The notes below the pieces were generated by a model. That model was not told the DNA's origin, ran no database searches, and saw only the letters and a program-made list of their open reading frames with translations. Shown in pieces: positions 54,416-64,000 of a stretch of 64,000 bases of DNA. The position numbers and the translations under genes are program-made. Source of the DNA: Bacillus cereus G9842 (GTDB lineage: Bacteria; Bacillota; Bacilli; Bacillales; Bacillaceae_G); the NCBI RefSeq assembly GCF_000021305.1, contig NC_011772.1, positions 1,278,001 to 1,342,000 on the forward strand, read 5' to 3'. Each line of letters opens with the position of its first letter. The stretch's first letter is position 1.

Positions 54416-54684
54416 TCGTGTCTCGGTTACAGCTAGTATAAAGTAAATAAATCTTATAAATGTAATACGAAAAGTTTGCGAAAGATCGGGTAGTCTTACC
54501 AACAACTTTTGTGAACAAACCCTATAAATTATAAGTGTAAGCTTTATAGGTATACTAGTGAATCAAGGAGCGGTCAGTGGAACCGTAATGATGAGAGAGA
54601 GGTAGGGCTTTCATCCAGTATATGTTACTTTCCCGTTAGGTGAATATAAAAAAGAGGACTCCTTTTCAAAAGGAGTCCTCTTTC
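54416..54684 (+). ncRNA. candidate ~270-nt non-coding RNA
   Basis: Between a consensus promoter and a strong terminator lies a stretch with no significant ORF but several possible helices: GTTTG/CAAAC (54474/54514), CCTATAAA/TTTATAGG (54521/54543), and CGGT/ACCG (54571/54582). I could not match it to 6S, tmRNA, SRP RNA, RNase P or a known riboswitch. No gene follows on this strand, so it is not an obvious leader. Confidence 0.6.
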
Positions 54685-54685
54685 T
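54650..54685. terminator. bidirectional terminator (ncRNA and ykuS-like)
   Basis: AAAGAGGACTCCTTTT/AAAAGGAGTCCTCTTT, T-rich on both sides. Confidence 0.93.
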
Positions 54686-54689
54686 TTTT

Positions 54690-54929
54690 TTAAGTGCGAA
54701 TTTCAACTTGTTGACAAATTTCATCCGTTGTTAAACCGTGAGCTGTAATGACTGATCCTTTAATTGATGCATCTGCAATGCCCATCACATTAGAATCTTG
54801 CCCAGTTACAATGCAACAATCACACCCTTGTGCATCCTGTTCTGAGTTAAGTGTAACAACTTCATGACCTTGTTGCTGAAGAGCTTGTTGAACGTCTGTT
54901 AATGAGTTTTCAACGCCAATTCTAGCCAT
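54690..54929 (-). CDS. UPF0180 family protein (YkuS-like)
   Basis: The product is 79 aa from ATG 54929 with GGAGG at 8 bp. [20 protein letters not shown] then [16 protein letters not shown] are typical of the UPF0180/YkuS family. Function unknown. Confidence 0.85.
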   Translation of the reverse strand: MARIGVENSLTDVQQALQQQGHEVVTLNSEQDAQGCDCCIVTGQDSNVMGIADASIKGSVITAHGLTTDEICQQVEIRT

Positions 54930-55015
54930 AATTCTCACCTCCTACCATCTAATTGCTAGTATGCTCAAGTTCACTGCATATATTTATGAAAAGACGGTAG
55001 GAAGTAAATCTTTGT

Positions 55016-55255
55016 TTAGTCGTTATATACGCCAGTAAGCATTTGACTAACGAATTGATCGTTTAATGTATCTTGTGCAGAAGAAGTATTTGAATGGATG
55101 TCGATTGAAGCAATAAAATGATTATGTTCTTGCGTGTTTGGTTCTACCTCTACGTAATTATCGAATTTACAAAAACCTTTCGTGTCCATTAGATCAAATA
55201 ATTGCAACATTTCTACTACCTCTTGTCTCGTTCCTTTAATTTGTACACATGCCAT
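55016..55255 (-). CDS. 79-aa hypothetical protein
   Basis: ATG 55255 follows AAGGAGGAA. The product begins MACVQIKGTRQEVVEMLQLF, a small alpha/beta protein resembling the DUF3970 type by its N-terminus. Not more certain than that. Confidence 0.6.
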   Translation of the reverse strand: MACVQIKGTRQEVVEMLQLFDLMDTKGFCKFDNYVEVEPNTQEHNHFIASIDIHSNTSSAQDTLNDQFVSQMLTGVYND

Positions 55256-55669
55256 ATTTATTTCCTCCTTCATTTTGACAAATTGTTTTTTAAAAATAGG
55301 ATTATGATTACGAAATGAAAAATATGAATGTTATTTTTAGACAGCGCTATTTTTGTTATTTTCCCCCTTTTTCAGCAAAAGTCGTTATATATTCCCGGAT
55401 TTATAAAATCGGACGTCCGTTTATTGAATACAATAGATTCGTATTAATTGATGAAAATCCTTCTTTTAAACAAATATTTTTTTAGTGAAAATTGGCGAAA
55501 AAAATTTTCGGACTTTTTGTAAACGTTAACAATGTTGTTAAATCAATATAATTGAAGATGTACGTACGATTAAAAATTATAAATTTTCTAAAAATTTACT
55601 TGATTTATTTAAAAAGGAGAGTAAACTAGGAAACAATAAAAAATTCATAGAACATAGGAGGCACTTCCA
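55256..55669. other. promoter region of ilvE
   Basis: 414 bp, no gene. A possible -10 TATAAT (55547-55552) with TTAACA 15 bp before it, then the CodY-like site. The rest is AT-rich. Confidence 0.5.
55582..55596. promoter_or_regulatory. CodY box upstream of ilvE
   Basis: AATTTTCTAAAAATT differs in one position from the CodY consensus AATTTTCWGAAAATT. It lies about 30 bp downstream of the predicted -10, in the leader, suitable for roadblock repression when branched-chain amino acids and GTP are high. Confidence 0.75.
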
Positions 55670-56566
55670 GTGAATGAGCAATGGATTTTCTTAAATGGAG
55701 AATTTGTTCCGAAAGATGAAGCAAAAGTTTCGGTATATGATCATGGCTATTTATATGGCGATGGAGTATTTGAAGGAATTAGAGTTTATAGCGGTAATGT
55801 TTTCCGTTTGAGAGAGCATCTTGTCCGGTTGTATGAATCAGCAAAATCAATCCTTTTAGAAATTCCATATTCATTAGATGAAGTAACGAATATTGTTGTT
55901 GAGACGATTCGACAAAATAAATTATCTAATGGATACATTCGCCTTGTTGTATCAAGAGGAGCAGGAAATCTTGGATTGGATCCCGATTCATGTAAGAAGC
56001 CGAATGTAGTAGTAATTGCAGAACAATTATCTTTATTCCCACAAGAATATTATGAGAAAGGGATTCCAGTTGTAACAGTTGCAACGCGCCGAAATCGTCC
56101 CGATGTTTTATCCCCTCAAGTAAAATCTTTAAATTACTTAAACAATATTTTAGTTCGTATTGAAGCGAAATTAGCTGGAGTACAAGAAGCACTTATGTTA
56201 AATGATCAAGGATATGTAGCTGAAGGATCAGGAGATAACGTGTTTATTGTTAAAGGAAATAAATTAATTACACCACCAAGTTCTGCTGGAGCGTTAGAAG
56301 GTATTACACGAAACGCCATTTTAGAAATCGGCGAAAAACTTGGATATGACGTAAGAGAAGAGTTATTTACAAGACATGATGTATATGTAGCTGATGAAGT
56401 GTTTTTAACAGGAACAGCTGCTGAAGTTATTGCTGTTACGACAGTAGATGGTAGAACGATTGGTTTAGGGCAAACGGGTCCACATACGAATCGTTTATTG
56501 GAAGAATTCCGAAAGTTAGTTATAGAAGATGGAGAGAAAATTTACGAAGAAAATAAAGTTGGATAA
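55670..56566 (+). CDS. ilvE: branched-chain amino acid aminotransferase IlvE
   Basis: The product is 298 aa, class IV PLP fold: YDHGYLYGDGVFEGIRVYSG, PQVKSLNYLNNILVRIEA (PLP Lys K158 in this motif), EGSGDNVFIVKG and FLTGTAAEV. It makes the last step of Val, Leu and Ile synthesis. It is separated from ilvB by a T-box leader. Confidence 0.95.
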   Translation: MNEQWIFLNGEFVPKDEAKVSVYDHGYLYGDGVFEGIRVYSGNVFRLREHLVRLYESAKSILLEIPYSLDEVTNIVVETIRQNKLSNGYIRLVVSRGAGNLGLDPDSCKKPNVVVIAEQLSLFPQEYYEKGIPVVTVATRRNRPDVLSPQVKSLNYLNNILVRIEAKLAGVQEALMLNDQGYVAEGSGDNVFIVKGNKLITPPSSAGALEGITRNAILEIGEKLGYDVREELFTRHDVYVADEVFLTGTAAEVIAVTTVDGRTIGLGQTGPHTNRLLEEFRKLVIEDGEKIYEENKVG

Positions 56567-56585
56567 CAACTTTTTATAACATAAG

Positions 56586-56845
56586 AAAGCGTTGAGAGGG
56601 AGGAGTAGTTGATTGTGAAGCCTCACAGAGAGTCGGTGGTTGCTGAAAACCGATGGTTCACGTCGACGAACATCGCCCTTGAGTGCTAAGCTGAAGCATT
56701 TGTCTAGGCTTAGACGGTAGCTCCGTTATTAGCTAGATCCATTTATGGGTCACTGAGGCAAGAGTATTCTTGCAAAGAAGGGTGGTACCGCGAAATCTTT
56801 CGTCCCTTCAGCACATAGCTGGAGTGTGGACGTAGGATTTTTTTT
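56586..56845 (+). promoter_or_regulatory. T-box leader of the ilvBHC-leu operon
   Basis: The conserved T-box AAGGGTGGTACCGCG is at 56778-56792, with the pairing partner TTTCGTCCCTT. Stem I holds AGAGAG and, near its end, CGAACATCGCCC. The specifier is most likely ATC (56672-56674, isoleucine). Terminator: CGTCC...GGACG (56801-56833) then T-run. Uncharged tRNA-Ile would let transcription continue into ilvB. Confidence 0.93.
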
Positions 56846-56883
56846 ATTGATAAAGGTTTTCAAAAAGGGGGCTTATAAGAACA

Positions 56884-58584
56884 ATGTCTTCAAAAACGGA
56901 AGAGAAACTGGCAACTGGTGCACAGCTATTGTTAGAAGCGCTAGAAAAGGAAGGAGTAGAAGTGATTTTCGGTTATCCTGGTGGTGCTGTTTTACCTCTC
57001 TATGATGCACTGTATGATTGTGAAATTCCTCATATTTTAACAAGGCATGAGCAAGGAGCAATTCACGCTGCTGAAGGGTATGCCAGAATTACTGGTAATC
57101 CAGGGGTTGTCATTGCAACGAGTGGTCCAGGTGCTACAAATGTGATTACTGGTCTAGCAGATGCGATGATTGATTCATTACCACTTGTTGTATTTACAGG
57201 GCAAGTAGCAACAACGTTAATTGGAAGTGATGCTTTCCAAGAAGCGGATATTATGGGGCTTACAATGCCGGTGACAAAACATAACTATCAAGTGCGAAAG
57301 GCTTCAGATTTACCTCGAATTATTAAAGAAGCATTTCATATTGCTAAAACAGGAAGACCAGGCCCAGTCGTGATCGATCTTCCGAAAGATATGGTAGTAG
57401 AGCAAGGAGAACGATGTAATGATGTGCAAATGGATTTACCAGGATACAACCCAAATTATGAACCGAATTTACTCCAAATAAACAAATTATTACAAGCAAT
57501 TAGTGCTGCAAACAAGCCGTTAATTTTAGCTGGAGCAGGTGTATTGCATGCGAAAGCATCAAAAGAGTTAACAAGTTTTGCGCGTAAATATGAAATTCCT
57601 GTTGTGCATACATTACTTGGTCTTGGTGGCTTTCCGCCAGATGATGAACTTTTTCTAGGGATGGGGGGAATGCATGGTTCTTACACAGCCAATATGGCGT
57701 TATATGAATGCGACTTACTCATTAATGTAGGCGCGAGATTTGATGATCGGCTTACTGGAAATTTAGCTTATTTTGCTAAAGGAGCGACTGTCGCGCATAT
57801 CGATATCGATCCAGCAGAAATCGGAAAAAATGTGCCGACTGAAATTCCTATTGTTGCAAGTGCTAAGCGGGCATTGGAAGTATTACTTCAACCAGAAGGA
57901 AGGAAAGGAAATCATCATGAATGGATCTCTTTATTAAAGAGTAGAAAAGAACAGTATCCATTCTCTTATAAACGAAACTCTGAAAGTATTAAACCTCAAT
58001 ACGCAATTGATATGCTATATGAAATCACGAAAGGAGAAGCGATTGTAACAACAGACGTTGGGCAACATCAAATGTGGGCAGCGCAATATTATCCGCTGAA
58101 AAATCCAGATAAATGGGTAACTTCTGGCGGATTGGGAACGATGGGATTCGGATTTCCAGCAGCAATTGGTGCGCAAATCGCAAAGCCTGAAGAACTAGTC
58201 ATTGCAATTGTTGGTGACGCTGGGTTTCAAATGACTCTACAAGAATTAAGTGTATTAAAAGAACATTCTTTACCTGTTAAAGTATTTATTTTAAATAATG
58301 AAGCTTTAGGAATGGTAAGGCAATGGCAAGACGAATTTTATAATCAAAGATATTCACATTCCTTATTGTCGTGTCAACCAGATTTCGTCGCTCTTGCGAA
58401 TGCGTATGGTATAAAAGCTGTTCGTATTGATGATCCACTTCTTGCAAAGAAGCAGTTGAAGCATGCGATTGAATTAAAAGAACCAGTCTTAATTGATTGC
58501 CGTGTACTTCAATCTGAGAAAGTTATGCCGATGGTTGCGCCCGGGAAAGGCGTTCACCAAATGGAAGGAGTGGAAAAAAGGTGA
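56884..58584 (+). CDS. ilvB: acetolactate synthase large subunit IlvB
   Basis: The product is 566 aa, a ThDP enzyme: [30 protein letters not shown] (Glu), SGPGATN and [12 protein letters not shown]...[11 protein letters not shown] (ThDP-Mg site). It condenses pyruvate to acetolactate. Its stop overlaps ilvH by 4 nt. AAGGGGG precedes ATG 56884. Confidence 0.96.
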   Translation: MSSKTEEKLATGAQLLLEALEKEGVEVIFGYPGGAVLPLYDALYDCEIPHILTRHEQGAIHAAEGYARITGNPGVVIATSGPGATNVITGLADAMIDSLPLVVFTGQVATTLIGSDAFQEADIMGLTMPVTKHNYQVRKASDLPRIIKEAFHIAKTGRPGPVVIDLPKDMVVEQGERCNDVQMDLPGYNPNYEPNLLQINKLLQAISAANKPLILAGAGVLHAKASKELTSFARKYEIPVVHTLLGLGGFPPDDELFLGMGGMHGSYTANMALYECDLLINVGARFDDRLTGNLAYFAKGATVAHIDIDPAEIGKNVPTEIPIVASAKRALEVLLQPEGRKGNHHEWISLLKSRKEQYPFSYKRNSESIKPQYAIDMLYEITKGEAIVTTDVGQHQMWAAQYYPLKNPDKWVTSGGLGTMGFGFPAAIGAQIAKPEELVIAIVGDAGFQMTLQELSVLKEHSLPVKVFILNNEALGMVRQWQDEFYNQRYSHSLLSCQPDFVALANAYGIKAVRIDDPLLAKKQLKHAIELKEPVLIDCRVLQSEKVMPMVAPGKGVHQMEGVEKR

Positions 58585-59090
58585 AGAGAATTGTTACAGC
58601 GACAGTTCGAAATCAAAGTGGTGTGTTAAACCGAATTACAGGGGTTATGACACGAAGACATTTTAATATTGAAAGTATTTCAGTAGGTCATACGGAATCA
58701 TCAGATATATCGCGAATGACGATAGTTGTGCATGTGGAAAGTGAACAGCAAGTTGAGCAGTTAATTAAACAACTTCATAAGCAAATCGATGTTCTGAAAG
58801 TATCAGATATTACAGAAGAAGCGATGATTGCTAGAGAGCTTGCTCTTATTAAAGTAGCAACTTCTGTAGCAAGGGCGGAATTATATAGTTTAATTGAACC
58901 GTTTCGAGCCGCTGTAATAGATGTTGGGAAGGATTCCATAGTTGTGCAAGTAACAGGTACGCAAGATAAAGTGGAAGCGTTAATTGAATTACTTAGACCA
59001 TACGGTTTGAAAGAAATTGCGAGAACAGGTGTAACAGCATTTACACGTAGTATGAAAAAACAAGATAAGCAAGTTATGTTAATTCAATAA
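58581..59090 (+). CDS. ilvH: acetolactate synthase small (regulatory) subunit IlvH
   Basis: The product is 169 aa, full two-domain type. ACT domain [29 protein letters not shown] and C-terminal domain [22 protein letters not shown]. It activates IlvB and mediates valine feedback. Translationally coupled to ilvB. Confidence 0.95.
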   Translation: MKRIVTATVRNQSGVLNRITGVMTRRHFNIESISVGHTESSDISRMTIVVHVESEQQVEQLIKQLHKQIDVLKVSDITEEAMIARELALIKVATSVARAELYSLIEPFRAAVIDVGKDSIVVQVTGTQDKVEALIELLRPYGLKEIARTGVTAFTRSMKKQDKQVMLIQ

Positions 59091-59104
59091 TCATTTAAAT
59101 ATAG

Positions 59105-60127
<1,023 letters not shown>

Positions 60128-60128
60128 T

Positions 60129-61649
60129 ATGAAGCAGATTTTGTTCATGGATACAACGCTTCGTGATGGCGAACAATCACCAGGAGTAAATTTAAATGAA
60201 CAAGAGAAATTACAAATTGCTAGGCAATTAGAGAGGCTTGGTATTCATGTAATGGAAGCTGGATTCGCGGCAGCTTCCGAAGGTGACTTCCAATCAGTAA
60301 AACGCATCGCGAATACAATTCAAAATGCTACGGTTATGAGTTTAGCTAGAGCGAAAGAAAGTGACATTCGAAGAGCATATGAAGCAGTGAAAGGTGCTGT
60401 ATCTCCTCGTCTACACGTATTTCTAGCTACGAGTGATATTCATATGAAATATAAACTTTGTATGTCAAAAGAAGACGTGTTAAATAGTATTCATCGTTCG
60501 GTTACGCTTGGAAAATCATTATTTCCGACAGTACAATTTTCTGCAGAAGATGCGACAAGAACATCGAGAGCATTTTTAGCTGAAGCAGTAGAAACTGCGA
60601 TTCGCGCAGGAGCGAATGTAATTAATATTCCGGATACAGTTGGATATACGAATCCAGAAGAATATTATTCTCTTTTCAAATACTTACAAGAATCCGTTCC
60701 ATCGTATGAAAAAGCGATTTTTTCTTGTCACTGTCACGATGATCTTGGTATGGCAGTAGCAAATTCGTTAGCTGCGGTTGAAGGCGGAGCATTGCAAGTA
60801 GAAGGAACGATTAATGGCATTGGAGAAAGAGCAGGGAATGCAGCGTTAGAAGAAGTTGCGGTTGCTCTTCATATTAGAAAAGATTTTTATAAAGCAGAAC
60901 CTTCTATGACTTTAAAAGAGATTAAGGCGACGAGTACATTAGTAAGCAGGTTAACGGGTATGGTTGTACCGAAAAATAAAGCAATCGTTGGAGCGAATGC
61001 ATTTGCTCATGAATCAGGCATCCACCAAGATGGGGTTCTAAAAGAAGTAACAACTTATGAAATTATCGAACCAGCGCTTATAGGAGAATCTCAAAATCTC
61101 TTTGTACTTGGGAAACATTCTGGCCGTCATGCGTTTACGGAAAAAATGAAAGAGCTTGGTTATGAATTTACAAATGAAGAGCGAGATGCGGTATTCGAAG
61201 CGTTTAAAAAATTGGCTGATCGTAAAAAGGAAATTACTGAGGAAGATTTACGCGCACTTATGCTTGGTGAAGCAGCATTTGCAGCCCAGCAATATAACAT
61301 TACGCAATTACAAGTGCATTTCGTATCAAATAGTACACAATGCGCAACAGTTGTGCTGAAGGATGAGGAAGGAAATGTATATGAAGATGCAGCCACTGGT
61401 TCTGGTAGTATTGAAGCGATATACAATGCGATTCAAAGAATTTTAGGACTAGAATGTGAATTGGCAGATTATCGCATACAATCTATTACACAAGGTCAAG
61501 ATGCACTTGCTCACGTTCATGTTGAATTAAAAGAAGGTAGTCACCAAATATCAGGTTTCGGAGTTGCGCAAGACGTATTGGAAGCGTCGGCGAGAGCTTA
61601 TGTCCATGCAGCAGGGAAATTAAAATCTCTTATAGCGCTTGTGAAATAA
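60129..61649 (+). CDS. leuA: 2-isopropylmalate synthase LeuA
   Basis: The product is 506 aa. [15 protein letters not shown] (catalytic), [21 protein letters not shown] (metal His), [14 protein letters not shown] and C-terminal regulatory domain (leucine binding). First dedicated step of leucine synthesis. Confidence 0.96.
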   Translation: MKQILFMDTTLRDGEQSPGVNLNEQEKLQIARQLERLGIHVMEAGFAAASEGDFQSVKRIANTIQNATVMSLARAKESDIRRAYEAVKGAVSPRLHVFLATSDIHMKYKLCMSKEDVLNSIHRSVTLGKSLFPTVQFSAEDATRTSRAFLAEAVETAIRAGANVINIPDTVGYTNPEEYYSLFKYLQESVPSYEKAIFSCHCHDDLGMAVANSLAAVEGGALQVEGTINGIGERAGNAALEEVAVALHIRKDFYKAEPSMTLKEIKATSTLVSRLTGMVVPKNKAIVGANAFAHESGIHQDGVLKEVTTYEIIEPALIGESQNLFVLGKHSGRHAFTEKMKELGYEFTNEERDAVFEAFKKLADRKKEITEEDLRALMLGEAAFAAQQYNITQLQVHFVSNSTQCATVVLKDEEGNVYEDAATGSGSIEAIYNAIQRILGLECELADYRIQSITQGQDALAHVHVELKEGSHQISGFGVAQDVLEASARAYVHAAGKLKSLIALVK

Positions 61650-61652
61650 ATA

Positions 61653-61688
61653 TTTGATAGGTGAGAGAAGTTTTCCTCACCTATCAAA
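61653..61688 (+). terminator. hairpin between leuA and leuB
   Basis: TTTGATAGGTGAG/CTCACCTATCAAA, 13 bp, with 10-nt loop and no T-run. Probably mRNA processing or a stability element. Confidence 0.6.
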
Positions 61689-61726
61689 TTAAAGTTCTGA
61701 AAATTCAGTTAAAAGGAGTGTTAAAA

Positions 61727-62791
61727 ATGGAAAAACGTATCGTTTGTTTAGCTGGTGATGGTGTCGGTCCAGAAGTTATGGAAAGTGCGAAGGAAGTATT
61801 GCATATGGTAGAAAGGCTATATGGACATCATTTTCATTTGCAAGATGAGTACTTTGGTGGTGTTGCTATCGATTTAACTGGGCAACCATTACCACAGCGA
61901 ACACTTGCCGCCTGTTTAGCGAGTGATGCGGTTTTACTTGGAGCAGTAGGTGGACCAAGGTGGGATAGTGCGAAAGAAAGGCCTGAGAAAGGATTATTAG
62001 CATTAAGAAAAGGACTCGGTGTATTTGCGAATGTTCGCCCTGTAACGGTAGAAAGTGCAACTGCACATTTATCACCATTAAAAAATGTGGATGAAATTGA
62101 TTTCGTTGTCGTTCGTGAATTAACAGGCGGAATTTATTTTTCTTATCCGAAAGAGCGAACGGAAGAAGTGGCGACAGATACACTTACGTATCATCGCCAT
62201 GAAATTGAACGTATCGTTTCGTATGCTTTTCAATTAGCGAATAAGCGGAAGAAAAAAGTAACATCTATTGATAAAGCGAATGTTTTAGAGTCTAGTAAAC
62301 TATGGAGAACTGTGACAGAAGAAGTAGCACTTCGCTACCCAAATGTGGAAGTAGAACACATTTTAGTAGATGCAGCGGCTATGGAATTAATTCGAAATCC
62401 AGGAAGATTTGACGTTATTGTAACGGAAAATTTATTTGGTGATATTTTAAGTGATGAGGCTTCAGTATTAGCTGGATCATTAGGAATGCTTCCATCAGCA
62501 AGTCACGCTGAAAAGGGGCCTTCATTATACGAGCCTATTCACGGATCAGCGCCGGATATTGCGGGGAAAAATAAGGCGAATCCAATTGCGATGATGCGTT
62601 CTGTTGCAATGATGCTTGGGCAATCGTTCGGATTAACGAGGGAAGGATATGCAATTGAAGAAGCAGTTTCTGCAGTCCTTAAATCAGGAAAATGTACAGC
62701 AGATATCGGGGGGACTGAAACGACAATTTCATTTACAAAGGCAGTTATTCAAGAAATGGAAGAGCAAGCGTTAGTAGGGAGAGGAAAATAA
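61727..62791 (+). CDS. leuB: 3-isopropylmalate dehydrogenase LeuB
   Basis: The product is 354 aa from ATG 61727 (AAAAGGAGTG); the frame upstream runs through the hairpin. [41 protein letters not shown] and [10 protein letters not shown] are typical. TAATG links it to leuC (1-nt overlap). Confidence 0.96.
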   Translation: MEKRIVCLAGDGVGPEVMESAKEVLHMVERLYGHHFHLQDEYFGGVAIDLTGQPLPQRTLAACLASDAVLLGAVGGPRWDSAKERPEKGLLALRKGLGVFANVRPVTVESATAHLSPLKNVDEIDFVVVRELTGGIYFSYPKERTEEVATDTLTYHRHEIERIVSYAFQLANKRKKKVTSIDKANVLESSKLWRTVTEEVALRYPNVEVEHILVDAAAMELIRNPGRFDVIVTENLFGDILSDEASVLAGSLGMLPSASHAEKGPSLYEPIHGSAPDIAGKNKANPIAMMRSVAMMLGQSFGLTREGYAIEEAVSAVLKSGKCTADIGGTETTISFTKAVIQEMEEQALVGRGK

Positions 62792-64000
62792 TGGGGAAAA
62801 GGTTACTAGATAAGCTTTGGGAAAGACATGTAGTTGCGACTAATGAAAATGGATTGGATTTATTATATATCGATCTACATCTTGTTCATGAAGTAACGTC
62901 ACCGCAAGCCTTTGAAGGCTTGCGGCTTACAAATCGAAGAGTCCGCAGACCAGATTTAACATTTGCAACGATGGATCATAATATTCCAACGAAAGATGTT
63001 TGGAATATTACCGATCGTATTGCGAAGCAGCAACTAGATACACTTCGGGAAAATTGTAAACAATTTCAGGTGCCATTAGCGGATATCGGAGATGAAGAGC
63101 AAGGGATCGTTCATGTTATAGGACCAGAACTTGGACTCACACAGCCAGGAAAAACGATTGTTTGTGGTGATAGTCATACAGCAACACACGGTGCTTTTGG
63201 TGCACTAGCGTTTGGTATTGGTACGAGTGAAGTGGAACATGTATTGGCAACGCAAACGTTATGGCAACGAAAGCCGAAAGCGATGGGCATTGAGTTAAAA
63301 GGAAAGTTACCGCAAGGTGTTTATGCGAAAGATATTATTTTACATCTCCTTTCAAAGTACGGAGTAGCAGTTGGAACAGGTTACGTAATGGAGTTTTACG
63401 GAGAGACCATTCATGCTATGGATATGGAAGAGAGGATGACGCTTTGCAATATGGCAATTGAAGGGGGAGCAAAGGCTGGTATTATTGCACCAGATGAAAA
63501 AACGGTTGCTTACGTAAAAGGGCGTAAATATGCGCCGAAAGACTATGAATCTATTAAGAAAAAATGGTCAGAACTTTATACAGATTTAGATGCAGTTTAT
63601 GATTTACATATTTCAGTAGATGTTACGGATTTAGCGCCGTACGTTACGTGGGGAACAAATCCTAGTATGGGTGTTCGGATTGATGAGAAATTGCCAGAAA
63701 AGTATGATGCAAATGACGAAAGAGCGTTTTCTTATATGGGATTGAGTCCCGGACAAAGTACGTATGACATTCCAGTTCAACATGTTTTCATTGGATCTTG
63801 TACAAATTCTAGGCTTTCTGACTTAGAAATTGCTGCATCTGTCGTGAAAGGTAAGAAAGTAAAAGAAGGTGTGCGAGCACTTGTTGTACCCGGATCTCAA
63901 AGGGTAAGAGAAGCAGCGATGCATAAAGGATTACATCGCATATTTGAAGAAGCTGGATTTGAATGGAGAGAGCCCGGATGCTCAATGTGTCTAGGTATGA
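62791..64000 (+). CDS. leuC: 3-isopropylmalate dehydratase large subunit LeuC, 3' truncated by window
   Basis: Begins [18 protein letters not shown] and stays open to base 64000 (403 codons of about 465). [12 protein letters not shown] and [11 protein letters not shown] (first cluster Cys), and near the end [12 protein letters not shown] (C-x2-C, 4Fe-4S ligands) are intact. The rest lies outside. Confidence 0.95.
   Translation, partial: MGKRLLDKLWERHVVATNENGLDLLYIDLHLVHEVTSPQAFEGLRLTNRRVRRPDLTFATMDHNIPTKDVWNITDRIAKQQLDTLRENCKQFQVPLADIGDEEQGIVHVIGPELGLTQPGKTIVCGDSHTATHGAFGALAFGIGTSEVEHVLATQTLWQRKPKAMGIELKGKLPQGVYAKDIILHLLSKYGVAVGTGYVMEFYGETIHAMDMEERMTLCNMAIEGGAKAGIIAPDEKTVAYVKGRKYAPKDYESIKKKWSELYTDLDAVYDLHISVDVTDLAPYVTWGTNPSMGVRIDEKLPEKYDANDERAFSYMGLSPGQSTYDIPVQHVFIGSCTNSRLSDLEIAASVVKGKKVKEGVRALVVPGSQRVREAAMHKGLHRIFEEAGFEWREPGCSMCLGM

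Noticed and set aside
54248..54685. Type I toxin-antitoxin pair made of the 29-aa peptide and the orphan RNA
   Set aside because: Both are on the same strand and do not overlap; no antisense complementarity is seen.

Overview
The window is a low-GC Firmicute chromosome segment, almost certainly from the Bacillus cereus group (cereus, thuringiensis or anthracis lineage). The grounds are an IlsA-type NEAT/leucine-rich-repeat/SLH surface protein, several copies and relics of the bcr1 repeat that marks this group, a dltXABCD operon, a class Ib nrdIEF operon, a queCDEF operon behind a preQ1-I riboswitch, and an ilvE/T-box/ilvBHC-leuABC cluster. It is mostly core chromosome. I see no prophage, IS element, tRNA, rRNA or CRISPR array. 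The only mobile-type DNA is the bcr1 family.

Layout. 1-4006: phosphonate catabolism (phnX partial, phnW, a saccharopine-dehydrogenase-like gene, a DeoR regulator) and a 39-aa ORF. 4056-9057: Fur-controlled ilsA, a bcr1 copy, an MtnB-like protein that has lost all three metal ligands, a CBS/ACT protein, and a divergent polysaccharide deacetylase. 9079-16004: a second bcr1 copy, a Spo0E-like phosphatase, a Cache-domain (KinD-like) and a KinB-like sensor kinase, a MarR regulator, an M3 oligopeptidase and a DinB-fold protein. The KinB-like gene appears to start at CTG. 16158-18906: preQ1 riboswitch, queCDEF and ykvS. 19163-21571: small proteins, a histidine phosphatase, a GNAT, and two genes each preceded by a decayed bcr1. 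21952-25529: NrdR boxes and nrdIEF. 25696-30562: a YtrA-type GntR with two ABC transporters, then a CPBP protease fused to an AbrB-like domain. 30592-35065: small metabolic and regulatory genes. 35087-39412: dltXABCD (minus strand).

39750-46334: an M20 amidohydrolase, a Fur-controlled small basic protein plus flavodoxin plus a Cas4/AddB-style Fe-S protein, a third intact bcr1, a phosphotransferase, small spore/membrane-type proteins and a MATE exporter. 46521-53483: uppP, a thioredoxin-fold protein, a frameshifted YrvL-like gene, a MarR regulator, a dicarboxylate/glutamate symporter, a four-copy tandem array and a Ktr potassium transporter. 53540-55255: a bcr1 fragment, gerW, a 29-aa membrane peptide, a candidate ncRNA, a ykuS-like gene and a small hypothetical gene. 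55582-64000: CodY box, ilvE, T-box (apparently Ile specifier), ilvBHC, leuA, leuB and leuC (cut by the window end).

The most unusual element is the array at 50674-51486. It has four near-identical 210-211 bp units. Read on the minus strand, each has a promoter-like pair, a CU-rich hairpin with sequences complementary to Shine-Dalgarno motifs, and a rho-independent terminator. I read it as four tandem regulatory sRNA genes of about 130 nt each, similar in design to multicopy CU-rich sRNAs of Listeria (LhrC type). Base changes between copies keep the pairing on the minus strand (G-U wobbles) but not on the plus strand.

Many genes end in clear hairpin terminators, several shared by convergent neighbours. 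Iron (Fur), branched-chain amino acid (CodY, T-box), queuosine precursor (preQ1) and deoxynucleotide (NrdR) control are all visible as DNA or RNA sites.
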